DNA from: Diabrotica undecimpunctata
Taxonomy: Eukaryota; Arthropoda; Insecta; Coleoptera; Chrysomelidae
Length of the DNA stretch: 64,000 bases
Assembly: GCF_040954645.1 (NCBI RefSeq)
Contig: NC_092809.1
Coordinates: 68,337,141-68,401,140, forward strand
Reading direction: 5' to 3'
The notes beneath the pieces were generated by a model. It worked only from the letters and a program-made list of their open reading frames with translations, was not told where the DNA came from and ran no database searches. Made by a program: the position numbers and the translations under genes. Shown piece after piece: positions 23,001-33,255 of the stretch; the first letter of the stretch is position 1; each line of letters begins with the position of its first letter.

Positions 23001-23990
23001 GCAACCTAATACCGTACAAAAATATTGGTACCAGCGCCAGGGAAAATTTTTTATTTTCGGAAAAGTTTTTTCACATTTTTGTTAATTTCCACAGTACGGC
23101 ATTCATACACAAAGTTTCAAATCGGTATATACATAAATTAGCAACCGTTAATCTGAACCTCCATGATTTTTACTTTAAAAACAATACTTTTCTTTTATAA
23201 AAAGTAAAGAAACTTAGATACTGTTTAATTTCAAATTAAAAAAATTTAAAAAATAGAGAAGGGTCAATTTTAGCGCAGAAATATATTTTTTACCGTGTAA
23301 ATAATACTTTAAATGATATATTCCAGGATAAAGTCTGTTTTTGTGTATAACTACTGGCCTAAATCTAAACTTTTAACCCGAATTGCTTTTCGGTTATTTT
23401 CATATCTGAAATCGATGCGATAAAGTCCTTAATGGATACTGGAAAGAGGGGTAATTATAAGAAAGGCGCCTTCTATTTTAGAACTGAACCGTTTACTTAT
23501 CTCGAATTACCCAGACACACATGTGTTCTGATACCAGCTTCGTCGACCTTACTTACACACAGACAATCGGGGATCGAAAAGGTTATATTCTTAAAACAAA
23601 GGAAGTAGCTAAGAATTGATTAAGTTCAATTAACTATACCATTAGGATTATATCATAGATTATTTACTTCTACAACTCTTTCTTTTTGTTTATTTGCTTC
23701 TGTCTGTTCATATATTTTTTAAATTTTTATATACTTATTAATATTTATTATAAATTAATTTCAATAACCAGTTTATTATTCTATAAATGTTTTAGAAATA
23801 TTTTTAGAACAAATGGTCACTTTAAGGGAATGTATTGTGGTTATGGTGGCAAACTTTTTCTAGCTTCCGTCTTTTTAAAACCTTTTACTGTTCACTTTTC
23901 AATTTTACGCAATCCGGACGGTTTTCCTCCAATTATATGTTTCCCTCTATTTTATATTTAGGGAATAATTAAGCACGTAATACTTTTCAT
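23001..23990. other. AT-rich interval, nothing recognised
   Basis: Includes a 91-codon hydrophobic plus ORF (23686-23961) that I regard as chance in T-rich DNA. Confidence 0.45.
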
Positions 23991-23994
23991 AGCG

Positions 23995-25065
23995 GGTAGA
24001 TACATCTCTGCGATCCCGGCAGGGTATAGATCTACTATAGGAATAGAACATCTGCCCACGCGACCTCATGGATTTCCCAGACTCCCGTCCCCGGGGAACC
24101 ATGTCCAAACCCAAAGCATTCCCATCTTCACCCGTTCCTTCCCCCACTTCCAAACCAACTCGCCAACACAGACTAGTCAAGCGTTGTGTTTTAATGGCCT
24201 AAAAGTTATTTTCCATAAAAAACGAAACAACTGAACGGCCCCTAGCCTCCGGCGGCTCCAACAACCCCAACCAAGGTAGCGGTTTAAACAAGTTTGGAGC
24301 AGAGGGTGCCAAAAATCAGACCAGAAGATGATGGAACTGGAGGAAGAGCTGTAAAGAATAAAATGAAACATCATTGGCCTCAGCGAAATAAGAAGAAAAA
24401 GAAGAAGCCCAAATTACTCTTAAATCAGGACACGTATGTTATTTTAGAGGAGAAGATGACACTTCAAATGGTGGAGTTGGATTTATTATACATAGAAACC
24501 ATACACAAAATATAGTTGAAACTATCAGCATAAGTCCGAGAATTGAATACCTTATCTTCAAACTAAATGCTAGATATAACCTTAAGGTAATCTAGACATA
24601 TATGCTCTATGCTCATGCTCCAACGACTAGCCACTCGGATGAATAAATTGAAAAATTTAAGGAGAATCTAGAAACAATGTTACAAGCCATACCAGCATAT
24701 TACACAATAATCATGGGCGACATTAATGCGAAAATGGCGTTTATTCAGATGATGTGTCAGCTCAGGTGGCAGTGTCAAAAATAAAATATATTCTAGCATA
24801 ACAAACAGAAAAGAAATATTCAAAGACATCGAAGTACTCAACAAATTTTGAACAGGAAGCGACCACAGATTAATCCAAGCTAAGATATAATTAAATGTCA
24901 AATTGGAAAGAACAAAGATGATCCTAAAAAGACGAAAAAATAAATGGATTCTTCCAAAAAATAACGACTTGTTTGAAGATATACTCGTTGCGTTCTGCAC
25001 ATACGATGACCTAAATATAACAATTGGGGTCATCAGAAACTGGAGAGAATATATTATGTTCAATT
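23995..25065 (+). mobile_element. RTE-like LINE 5' part: 5' UTR and endonuclease relic
   Basis: The start (GGGTAG...CGATCCCGG...ATAGATCTACT...TGCCCACGCGA) matches the 5' UTR at 14006. A degraded endonuclease follows: GLSEIR, FRGEDDTSNGGVGFIIHRNH, APTTSHSDE, EKFKENLETMLQAIPAYYTI, IMGDINAKM (the GDxNA metal-binding motif), and GSDHRLIQAKI near 24860 with the catalytic Asp-His pair. At least five stops or frameshifts break it. After about 25065 the homology stops. Confidence 0.75.
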
Positions 25066-25069
25066 TAGA

Positions 25070-26030
25070 ACTCGCTGGTTTCCCCCTTTCGCATTGGGTA
25101 TGTATATTCTTATAGAAAAATAATAAACGAGTAGACTATACAAACTCTATTTGAAAAAGAAGTAAAATCAAACATAAATATACATAAACAAACATACAAT
25201 TATAACTAAACAAGAATATCTGGATGCAGAATGTCGATGAATAGGTTTTAAAAACACATTAACAACATGTTAACAACAAAGGAATTAATCCGTGGTAAAA
25301 TGAATAAACCTTGTTGATAAAAGGTACAGGTACACAAAATGCAATCAGACATAATATATATGAATTATATTGAACGTAATACAAATATTAATAAACTCAA
25401 TTCAACAGTATAATCGTTAATAAAATACACATTAAATTAATACAATTAGTATATTATAATTAATAATTAATACATAATTAAATTAATACAATTAGTAAAC
25501 TCATGAAAAGCTGTGATATACATACAAAATAAAAAGAATAGTGAAATTATTACAATATAATAAATATACAAATCTACGACAAAGGTAAAAACGTTTAACC
25601 AAACGTAAAATGTTCTCAAACGGTTAAAATGTTCAACACGCGATATAATGTAAAATATAGTTTAGTACAAACAATTTCAACTTGCCAAATAATTGAATAA
25701 TAATGTAACGATTGTCAGTTGGATGTTGGATAATGGTTTATATACATTTTACTTTACCCCGTGAAACGGCTTCAGCCACGAATGGATTACAAACCCCCTG
25801 GTTCGGTTCAGCAATCAAAACTAGCCCATTCCTACGCCATGAAATGTCTTTTTTACAAATCTGTGTCTCAGGTACTCTTAACCCAAACGCACGTCTGCCT
25901 CGTATGGCATATGGAACTTGTCTCTTATCTCATTCTTATCTCAAATACACGTATGTGTCATTTTGCAAAACTACCACAAAGTCTGTTAATATTGTATAAA
26001 TATTTATATATCGTTGCAAAACTGCAACAA
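25070..26030. other. Insert or spacer between two LINE pieces, very AT-rich
   Basis: 25140-25700 is extreme AT-rich DNA. From about 25703 it becomes more complex, beginning TGTAACGATTGTCAG and running to CTGCAACA near 26028. The beginning resembles the TGTAACGATT ends of the Gypsy LTR, but I could not match the rest or find a primer site. ORFs at 25712-26036 show no domain. Confidence 0.35.
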
Positions 26031-26032
26031 TA

Positions 26033-26475
26033 CTAACCAGACATATACAGGAATCGCAAGATAAAATCATGCAGAGCAGCCGTCTCTAAAGTCGAAGATG
26101 ATAATTGAAGTAGAAGAATATATTGAACAATAAAAATAAAAATAACATGAAAGAATGTTTTAGTGATCTGCTGAATGTAACTTCTGAAAAAGAGAACATC
26201 CAGGGAGTAGAGGAATAAGTAGCAACTACATCACCAACTGATATTTAAAAAACAATCAAACCGTTAAAAAACAACAAAATACCAGAGTGATAACAAAAAT
26301 GCGGAACTCATAAAACATAGTGGAGAGCAGCTGCATAGAGCAATACACTCATTCTGTAAAAAGATATGGAAAACAAAACCATTGCAGAAAGAATAGAGCG
26401 GGGGTATAATTATCCAAATTCATAAAAAAACTGACAGACAGACATCAGTGCGCAAGAACTTATAACGATTACACT
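26033..26475 (+). mobile_element. RTE-like LINE, reverse transcriptase N-terminal relic
   Basis: The frames read FSDLLNVTSEKENIQGVEE, IKPLKNNKIPE, DNKNAELIKHSGEQLHRAI, HSFCKKIWKTKPLQKE and GGIIIQIHKKTD. This is the LKNNKAPGxDNIPAELLK ... PIHKKGD block that begins LINE reverse transcriptase. It lies downstream of the endonuclease piece at 23995-25065 and may be the same insertion. Confidence 0.65.
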
Positions 26476-26479
26476 GTCA

Positions 26480-27745
26480 GTGCTTAGCGCAGGCTTGCCA
26501 ACTCTCAGCAAGATCTCACGTACAAAATAACACTGCTTGGGGTAATTGCGGGGTGGATTAAGTAGCTTTGCAGGTAACACAGCCCGTCCCAAGCCCGGAT
26601 TAAATGTGGAGGGTGATTGGCAAGGTTAGCAACCTACCTATCATAAAAACGAATATTGCTCAAAGAAATAATGTATACTCTCGAAACAGGATTGGTAATA
26701 TAAAGATGACCGTGGCAAGAAATAAGGATAAGCGAAAAATACCCAAAACCAAGACAAGAATTTTACATGGAATATCAGGTCACTTCAACCAAGAAATAAT
26801 CCAAGTGATTAAAGAAAAACAAATAGACATTTACGCTCTACAGGAAACAAAAAAGAAAGGAAATAGGCAATCAAAATTAGATGAATACATACTAATCTAC
26901 AATGGAGTAGCAAAAGAATACAGGGCCAAAGAAGCTGTAACCTTACTTATACACCAACGGTACCAAAATCACATCAAAGTGTGTCAATACATATCAGAAA
27001 GGATTGTAACAGTGAAGGAAGACCTGAACATCATCGGAGTATACGCCCCAGAAAATAATATGCCTCAAACAACAAGGGAAACGTTTTATGACGAATTGCA
27101 ACTAGTAGTATATCAAGTCAGAGAAAGATAATACTATTGTTTCTGCTGCACCAATTTAATATTACCGCCAGAAAATTCTACATGTTAATTTTCCCAAAAA
27201 AGACAATGCGCATGGTTACAAAAACAAATTTACTAAGATGTAAATTGGAACTGTAAGGCCAGATAATAGAACAAGTGATGGAGTTTAAAATATCTAGGCA
27301 TCACATCATCTAGCTACGAAAAGCTCGAAACACACGTGGAAGATCAAGTGAATTGAGCAAACAGAGCCGCAGGTTGTCTGAAGGAAACAATATGGAGAAA
27401 TAAAAATCGGGAAAGAAAAATAAAAATATCGGGAAAGCAATGAAAGGCAGAATTAACAGTCATCAGACCCATAATGACATATGCGACAGAAACACTATCT
27501 AACCTAGAAAGAACAAAAAGAATGTTAAAAACAGCAGAGATAAAAACTCTTTGATGGTAAAATACTACGGGACAGAGCTAGAATTACAGATATACGATGT
27601 AGATGTAAGGTGGAGAGTATTTAGGACTGGAAAAGAAATAAAAGAGAAGAATGGAACGATCGTATAAGCCAAATGACTACAAATAGTTGATCAGTAGAAA
27701 GACCACGAACACGATGGAACGACAACTTAGTGAAGGTAAATTGAA
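26480..27745 (+). mobile_element. RTE-like LINE with internal deletion (endonuclease joined to RT C-terminus)
   Basis: The 5' leader (CTTGCCAACTCTCAGCAAG...CAGCCCGTCCCAAGCCCGG) precedes an open frame from 26604. That ORF carries the endonuclease (HGISGHFNQEIIQVIKEKQI, DIYALQETKKKG with the catalytic Glu, ...EAVTLLIH, ...LNIIGVYAPENN). At about 27131 it jumps directly to RT C-terminal sequence (LLRCKLEL, IIEQVMEFK, GRINSHQ, DNSL-type repeats, RPRTRWNDNL) in multiple frames. The whole RT catalytic core is missing. The C-terminal part matches the minus-strand LINE at 44.6-45.5 kb. Confidence 0.78.
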
Positions 27746-28800
27746 AAACAGACACAATCATGTCTACATAGAAAAAAGAAATTAAAAAGACATACAAAAT
27801 ATACATCAGGTCTCTGATTGTATATATACGTCATGCTCAATCGCGACCTGTCACAACAGCTACAATTATTGCAAAATAGTATTTTGCATGACGTAAATTA
27901 CAAACGAGTCCTCTACCCCTCCGCCCTAATACATTAACTGTCGAACATCCAGACCTTAATTGAGAGGTTCACCTCACTGTGTTGGAGTTATGCACTACAA
28001 ACCAAAATTTCAGAGCCCAAAATACTCTAAAAACTACCTGCTAAATTTCGGAAATGTATTCATCAGACACCCCAAACCTTCCTTCCTACTAACAGAACTG
28101 CTGATATTTTTTAGCAACAAACTCACTGATAAAACGCTAAATAAATAAATTTAGATAATAGGAATATTTATTTCATGTATTCATTTTGCAACATTTCTAT
28201 ATAATTCTATTTCATAACCAAGTCCTACCCCACTGTATTCGAAGAGAAATAGAAAATATTCTCAGTTTATTGCTTCGTTCTTATCACACCACACTTCCTC
28301 TCGGAGCTGTAAAACAATTAACGAAAGACAACTAATGAGCAACTGAACGTGGTTCTATAAATGTAGCATGGGTGAAAAACATGGGTGCGGCATATCCCAA
28401 AAGCGATCCTCAGTTGATAAATTGTTTTGCTGACATAACAACTCAAATAACGAGACATATGTCTCTGAATGGTGGATACACTGAGAAACTAATATTAGTT
28501 GAAGGATAGACTTTGTGAGAGTTGTGATAGAAGTTGTGAGTTCAAAATAAATATGCAACATACACGCTATATAACATAAACTAATATAATATTATTAAAC
28601 AAACTGTCATTAAGTTTGTTTTTAATTCTTTTGTTTAATAAAATATAAAAATTACTAATCAATTTTTTGTATTTATGATGTGTATATCGCAACTTTTATA
28701 ACCGTTTCAAAATGCCATCAACCCTTACAACAAAGCAAATAGAACACTTTGGTAATAAATAAAAACAAGAAAAGAATATTATATTAATAATTAAATATAT
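27746..28800. other. AT-rich interval, nothing recognised
   Basis: Small ORFs only (for example 27960-28148), with no domain motifs. Confidence 0.5.
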
Positions 28801-28804
28801 TTGC

Positions 28805-29875
28805 TTTTTTTTAGTTTATTGTGTCTCAACTACAAGGTTATTGACACTGGGTCAATTTTGTACTATACATTTTACATAACATTAGGTATATTTACAACAA
28901 AAGCAATAATAAAGTAATGAAAAAGAAAACACTAAATTTTATAAAACAAGTTCGTTTCTCGAAGGAAATCTAGTACATTCTGAATAAGTTCTAATTGACT
29001 GAGGATCACATTTGTAAGGCTATGTATAGAGTATTTTTTTTGTTCTTCTATTTGACACACTATGTAAGAATATGTTGAACGGTTAAGAATTCACTACACT
29101 TTTCACAAACAGGAACGATTAATTTTTCTCTTCTACTTAAGTAAGGTAGCTGAAAGGTTTCGGTGATAGGTTGTATTTTATGTAAATTCGAGGTTGAATT
29201 CTTTCATTGGTTTTGCCATAATTTTCTAATTTGGGGCCTAAAAAGTAGTTTTAGATCTGATGCTAGTTGAACAGATTTGATGTCTGATGTGATTGTAATT
29301 GCTTCCTTTGCAGCAGTATTAGCAGTCTTATTATCTAAAATGCCAACGTGTGAATCCAGATTAATGTTATGTTTGTTCCAGAAGAAGTGAGACAGTTTGT
29401 TGCTTCATAGACAGATTGTGGAAGGCAGAACTTTAAAATGATACTATTTGAAGTTGTCACAGAATATCCAACACCTGTTTCAGTTTTAGATGCATCTGTG
29501 TAGAGAATCTCGTCATATGAGTTTTTGTTGACGAGCTCTAAGAAAGATTGCCTCAGAATTTGGCTGTTGGTTTCATTTTTATGATAATTATTAAGCGAAA
29601 GGTTAATTTTTGGTATGTTATTAATCCTTGTAGGAGTTGATGACAGTATATGAGTATCTGTTACTGAAAAATCAACAAGTCGTGAAAGGGGAAGTAAAAT
29701 TTGAGGTGTCTGGTATTTATTATTGGGCTCCCAATTATAGTGTTTGTATATTAGCTTATATATAGGGTTGTTTTGATTAGAATACACTCTAGCAAAGTAT
29801 GTTAAAAGAAGTTGTTGCCTACGAAGCGAAAGGGGAAGTTCACCTGTTTCACAGCGAAGACTTTCGGTAGGACTA
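28805..29875 (-). mobile_element. LINE 3' part with RNase H domain (I/R1 group-like), short A-rich tail
   Basis: Minus strand: ELPLSLRRKQLLLTYFARVY-type block (from about 29870), then SNQNNPIYKLIYKHYN, DEILYTDASKTETGVGYSVT and PQSVYEATNCL. D-ASK and E are consistent with the RNase H catalytic residues carried by the I, R1 and LOA groups of LINEs but not by RTE. Downstream frames include NKTANTAAKEA, SYLTLSRREKLIVPVCEKC and FLTVQHILTYC, a Cys/His segment common at these C-termini. AATAAA followed by an A run ends it near 28805. RT is absent; stops break the last part. Confidence 0.78.
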
Positions 29876-29879
29876 AATC

Positions 29880-30655
29880 ATTAACCATGTTAAATGTTTA
29901 AGTAGATTTTAAAGCAATTAGGTAAAAAGGTTAATATTTTTACCTGAAAATAACAGTTTGGTGACAACCTTATAATAAATTTTAAAAACAACTTATCTGG
30001 TAAATTTTTAAAAATAAGAATTAAAGAAAGTATGTTTATTGGTTTATTGGAACGTATATTTTGGACTGTTACGGAAATGTTGGCGTCATTTTGATCTTAA
30101 TGTAGCTGTCATTTAGATACTGCTGTAGCTGCAAAATCTACATCATTGAACATAGCACGGTCGAGAGGCCATAATTCTGTTCTTCTAAAAAATTTAGAGC
30201 CGTTTCAATAGTAGCTGCTCTGGGAAAATATTTGCCTACTAGTTCGCTGATATAATCAACAGTTAAACTTTTTCCTGGCCTGCCGTAGTTGCGTGGTTGC
30301 TGAAGACAAGTAGTTATTTAGTGATTTGAAGAAACCTATCTTCTAAAGGATCTAAATATTGCAACTTATGAGTGCGGCATAAAGGAAATCAAATCATAAT
30401 AACACCGTGGTTACAAAATAATTTTAAAGCTTTCATGCTTTGGCGATTACTTCTGTGTCCATATATTACAATTAATTACTTAATCTTGGATATAATTAAC
30501 GGAGTAGTAACGACTTTCTCAAGGAAACATGCTCCTTTCCTAACTTGGCTGCATCGTACTGAAGACGACCAATAGTCTTGTATTTATACAGAAGACAATA
30601 GTGGTACATCACAAGTGAAGGGAGTAGACATATTGAGACCCCCTCGAACTCGAAT
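29880..30655. other. Spacer, nothing recognised
   Basis: A 67-codon ORF at 30372-30575 has no domain motif. Confidence 0.4.
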
Positions 30656-30667
30656 GGAACCATATCC

Positions 30668-30712
30668 CTCTTTATAATGGCTCCAAAATGGGTGCCGAAA
30701 CGTCGAGTATAA
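30668..30712 (+). ncRNA. Degenerate hammerhead-like motif
   Basis: TTTATAA is followed by T, a stem GGCTCC-AAAAT-GGGTGCC, GAAA, the four-base palindrome that starts ACGT, and C. The layout equals the motif at 52524-52567, but the CUGANGA core has two changes, so self-cleavage is not expected. Likely the tail of a dispersed repeat. Confidence 0.3.
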
Positions 30713-30929
30713 AATTCTCTAATTTACGATAAGAAAATAGAAAAAAGAGTAATATAAATTATGGGGCCTTGAGATAAATATGAATAAGACGTTATATATG
30801 TGTGTATAAAAGGAGAGAAAAGGAAAGGAAATGCTGATCTAAATTTAAGCTTAAAACACGAGCATATCCTTGTGTTGGCAGTATTTATTTAGAACCGGTA
30901 GTACATAAGGATAGTGCATGTTTAGGAGA

Positions 30930-31130
30930 TATAGAAATGAAAATAACTCCAGAAAAGCTAGTTACAAAAGTATTTCATGGGTTGTAATAGATCAACACTC
31001 TCACCAAAAAAAAAACAAAAAAATCTTTCACAGCATCGTGAAAAATATTACCCTGTATGAAGCGAAAGTATGGCGAATGACAACGACAATACCAAATAAA
31101 ATAAGAATAGTTGAACTTTAGAAGACGATA
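30930..31130 (+). mobile_element. Small LINE C-terminal relic
   Basis: The ORF reads HSIVKNITLYEAKVWRMTTT, then IPNKIRIVEL. This matches the thumb-region pattern IVxxILLYGAExWxMT...LxxxEM of LINE reverse transcriptases. No other part of the element is seen. Confidence 0.5.
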
Positions 31131-31539
31131 TCCTTAAATTATCAGTGTAGCACTTCTATTTCCTTTTGTATGTATTAAAACACCGAAAAGTATTTTCAAT
31201 CTTTTTGCGTCGCTGAGATTGATAATATAAGCAATTTTAGTTTCGTTTATATTAACATCGATTAGTATGTCTTTGATATTGATTCCGTTTAATTGCGTGT
31301 AAAATAAATATCCAATTAGGTTGGTGGGGAAAGTGAAGCGGGGAGATTATCACTCTGCAAAAGACCACGGTAGGAGTTTTCGAATTGGTTATTGTTGTTT
31401 GTTATTGGTTCTTGTCATGGAAATACAGTGACAGTAGCAGTTAAATGTAAAGTTTAGTGAATGTTAAGATTTTGATTCGGAAAATATAGCTTGCGGCGGT
31501 TAGTTCTTCAAAACCGGCAATGTTTTTATTTTGTAGAGG

Positions 31540-31830
31540 AAAATTTGTTGATTTATAAAACAGCATTACAACAATTTGACAAGGTCCACATGGTTTTAAG
31601 AAGAAATTGAGTGGCCGAGTTTTGAAGATTGCAGTTAGTTGTCATCCAAGATAATCCGAAGTCCGAATCAATTGTCCAACTTGCCAAGACTTGTCCATTT
31701 TGTTTGTCTTTCATGGTCGTCCCAGACCATTTAGAGTTTGTGTGGGACAGTGTTTTTGATCCAATTCCGTTCCCAAAAACTTCTTAAAGGAAATACCAAC
31801 CAGAGTGATATAAGGTACTTTTTGTTAAAA
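31540..31830 (-). repeat. Divergent copy of part of the Gypsy LTR (distal segment)
   Basis: Aligns by eye with about 12570-12790: CAACAATTTGACAAGGTCC then ACATGGTT versus CAACAAATTTGAAAAATACC then CACATGGTT, and TTTGTGTGGGACAGTG...CAATTCCGTTCCCAAAAAC versus TCGTGTGGCAGAAAGTG...CAGTTCCTCACCCCAAAAA. Continuation lies at 36370-36965. Confidence 0.55.
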
Positions 31831-32159
31831 TTTTTCAAATTAAAAATAAATAATTTTGCATGAATAAAGAACTTGCTTTTATGACAAACTAAAAAAGTGT
31901 AAATAAATGAAATTATAAGTTTAATGGATTAGCTAATTGTCATATTGGACTTCTTTTAAATGCAATTGATTTTAAAATTTAATTAATATTTCAAAAGGGT
32001 TTGATATTTCACAATGGCGGCTGGTGGCTTTAGAGACAGGGTCGGTAAGGTTTTCTTATCTCTTCAGATAGGTAGATTTTTAAGATAGATTTTTTGTTTT
32101 TTGTTTTTTTTTTCTTATAAATTTAGAACCTAAAAATGTTTATAAATTAACTCTAGTCT

Positions 32160-33255
32160 AAGTTGTTTGAAAGTAGCAAAATGGATTATAACATCATCGT
32201 AAAATTTATTAGAGTTTTGAGAGATTTAGAAGTTTTTTTTCTATTGAAAACATGCTTCACATTATAATATCTTGTTTCATGGTGTTTTGACAATAAGTTT
32301 TGATTCTTTTAAAGTAAGAGAAATCTCCTTTATTTGAGGCAGAAATGGATGGCAATGAGAGAATTAATGACAAAAATATATTGATTTCGATAACAGTTTG
32401 TTATGATTAATTGCAGTATATAAAATTATACATATCTTGTAACTTATCCCACCTTTCGAAAATATTTGGATAAGCATATAAAACTTTTAATTCATTTTCT
32501 AATCTTTTTTTAAATTCGTTTTTCGAGATCTTTGTCTGTGTCATGCCTTTGTTTTTTTTTTGTGGGGTTCGGAAATATCAAGAGAATCCAAAACGTCACT
32601 GCGTATATATTGAAAATTACTATCCTTACGAAAATTAATATTTTTACACGTATCCTGCAAAACTAAATTATTATATGCGCATGACAATGAGTAAATAAAG
32701 CTTGCGGTGCAATAGTTTTAGCTTTTGCCTGAAGACCGTTCAATTTACTGAACAATACGGTAGCGCCGTCATAAGTTTGCACTGCCAATTTATTTTTGGT
32801 ATCAAAAATATATTCTGCCTTATGGCTGTTACTTACGTCTGTAAAACCTCAAAACCTCTCATAAATATGTGAATATAATTGTGAATGACATGATATATCA
32901 CTAGTTTCCTCTACTTCTAGCGAAAAGCAAATAGTTGCCTGAATCTCATATTCAACGTTATTCAAAATGTAAATAATTGATTCTATTAATTAATTGATAT
33001 CAATTAAACGACGTAAAACTGCGTGATTATTTTTTACAATTTCGTTATGTTTAATAGCATTTTCACGTTGGACATTAACTAATGAAACATTTTGTTTTCC
33101 AAATAAATCTAATTTATTCTGGCTGTATGTATGATCTTTCGAAATATCATGTTTCGGTAAAGCCCTAAATAATTCCTTTAAATTATCGTAACCAGATTTA
33201 CACCACGAATTTTGATGTTTGCCCTATTTGTCGAAAATAAGATGCAAAGTGTAAC
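32160..33255 (-). pseudogene. hAT-like transposase relic of the DUF4371/ZMYM type
   Basis: One minus-strand frame holds SGYDNLKELFRALPKHDISK, QRENAIKHNEIVKNNHAVLR, VEYEIQATICFSLEVEETSD, IYERF-stop-GFTDVS, KLAVQTYDGATVLFSKLNG and QALFTHCHAH. The GFTDVS ... AQTYDGAAVMSGHLNGLQAK ... HCYAHALNLVL arrangement is the catalytic region of DUF4371-type hAT transposases. It continues after a frameshift as VLQDTCKNI, then YPNIFERWDKL, and ends near MKQDIIM-stop-SMFSIEKKLL, like the C-terminal MSxxRLxxLALLSIE motif. Many stops; no ends identified. Confidence 0.75.

Noticed and set aside
24680..25063. 127-codon minus-strand hydrophobic ORF
   Set aside because: Antisense to the LINE endonuclease relic (GDINAKM, GSDHRL) and T-rich by composition.
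25703..26028. Possible solo LTR (TGTAACGATT...CTGCAACA)
   Set aside because: The two ends do not mirror each other well, no primer site or second copy was found, and no target duplication is evident.
32014..32050. ATGGCGGCTGGTGGC followed by GTAAGG, a possible first exon
   Set aside because: Only about 11 codons, no partner exons, and it lies next to a hAT relic on the other strand.
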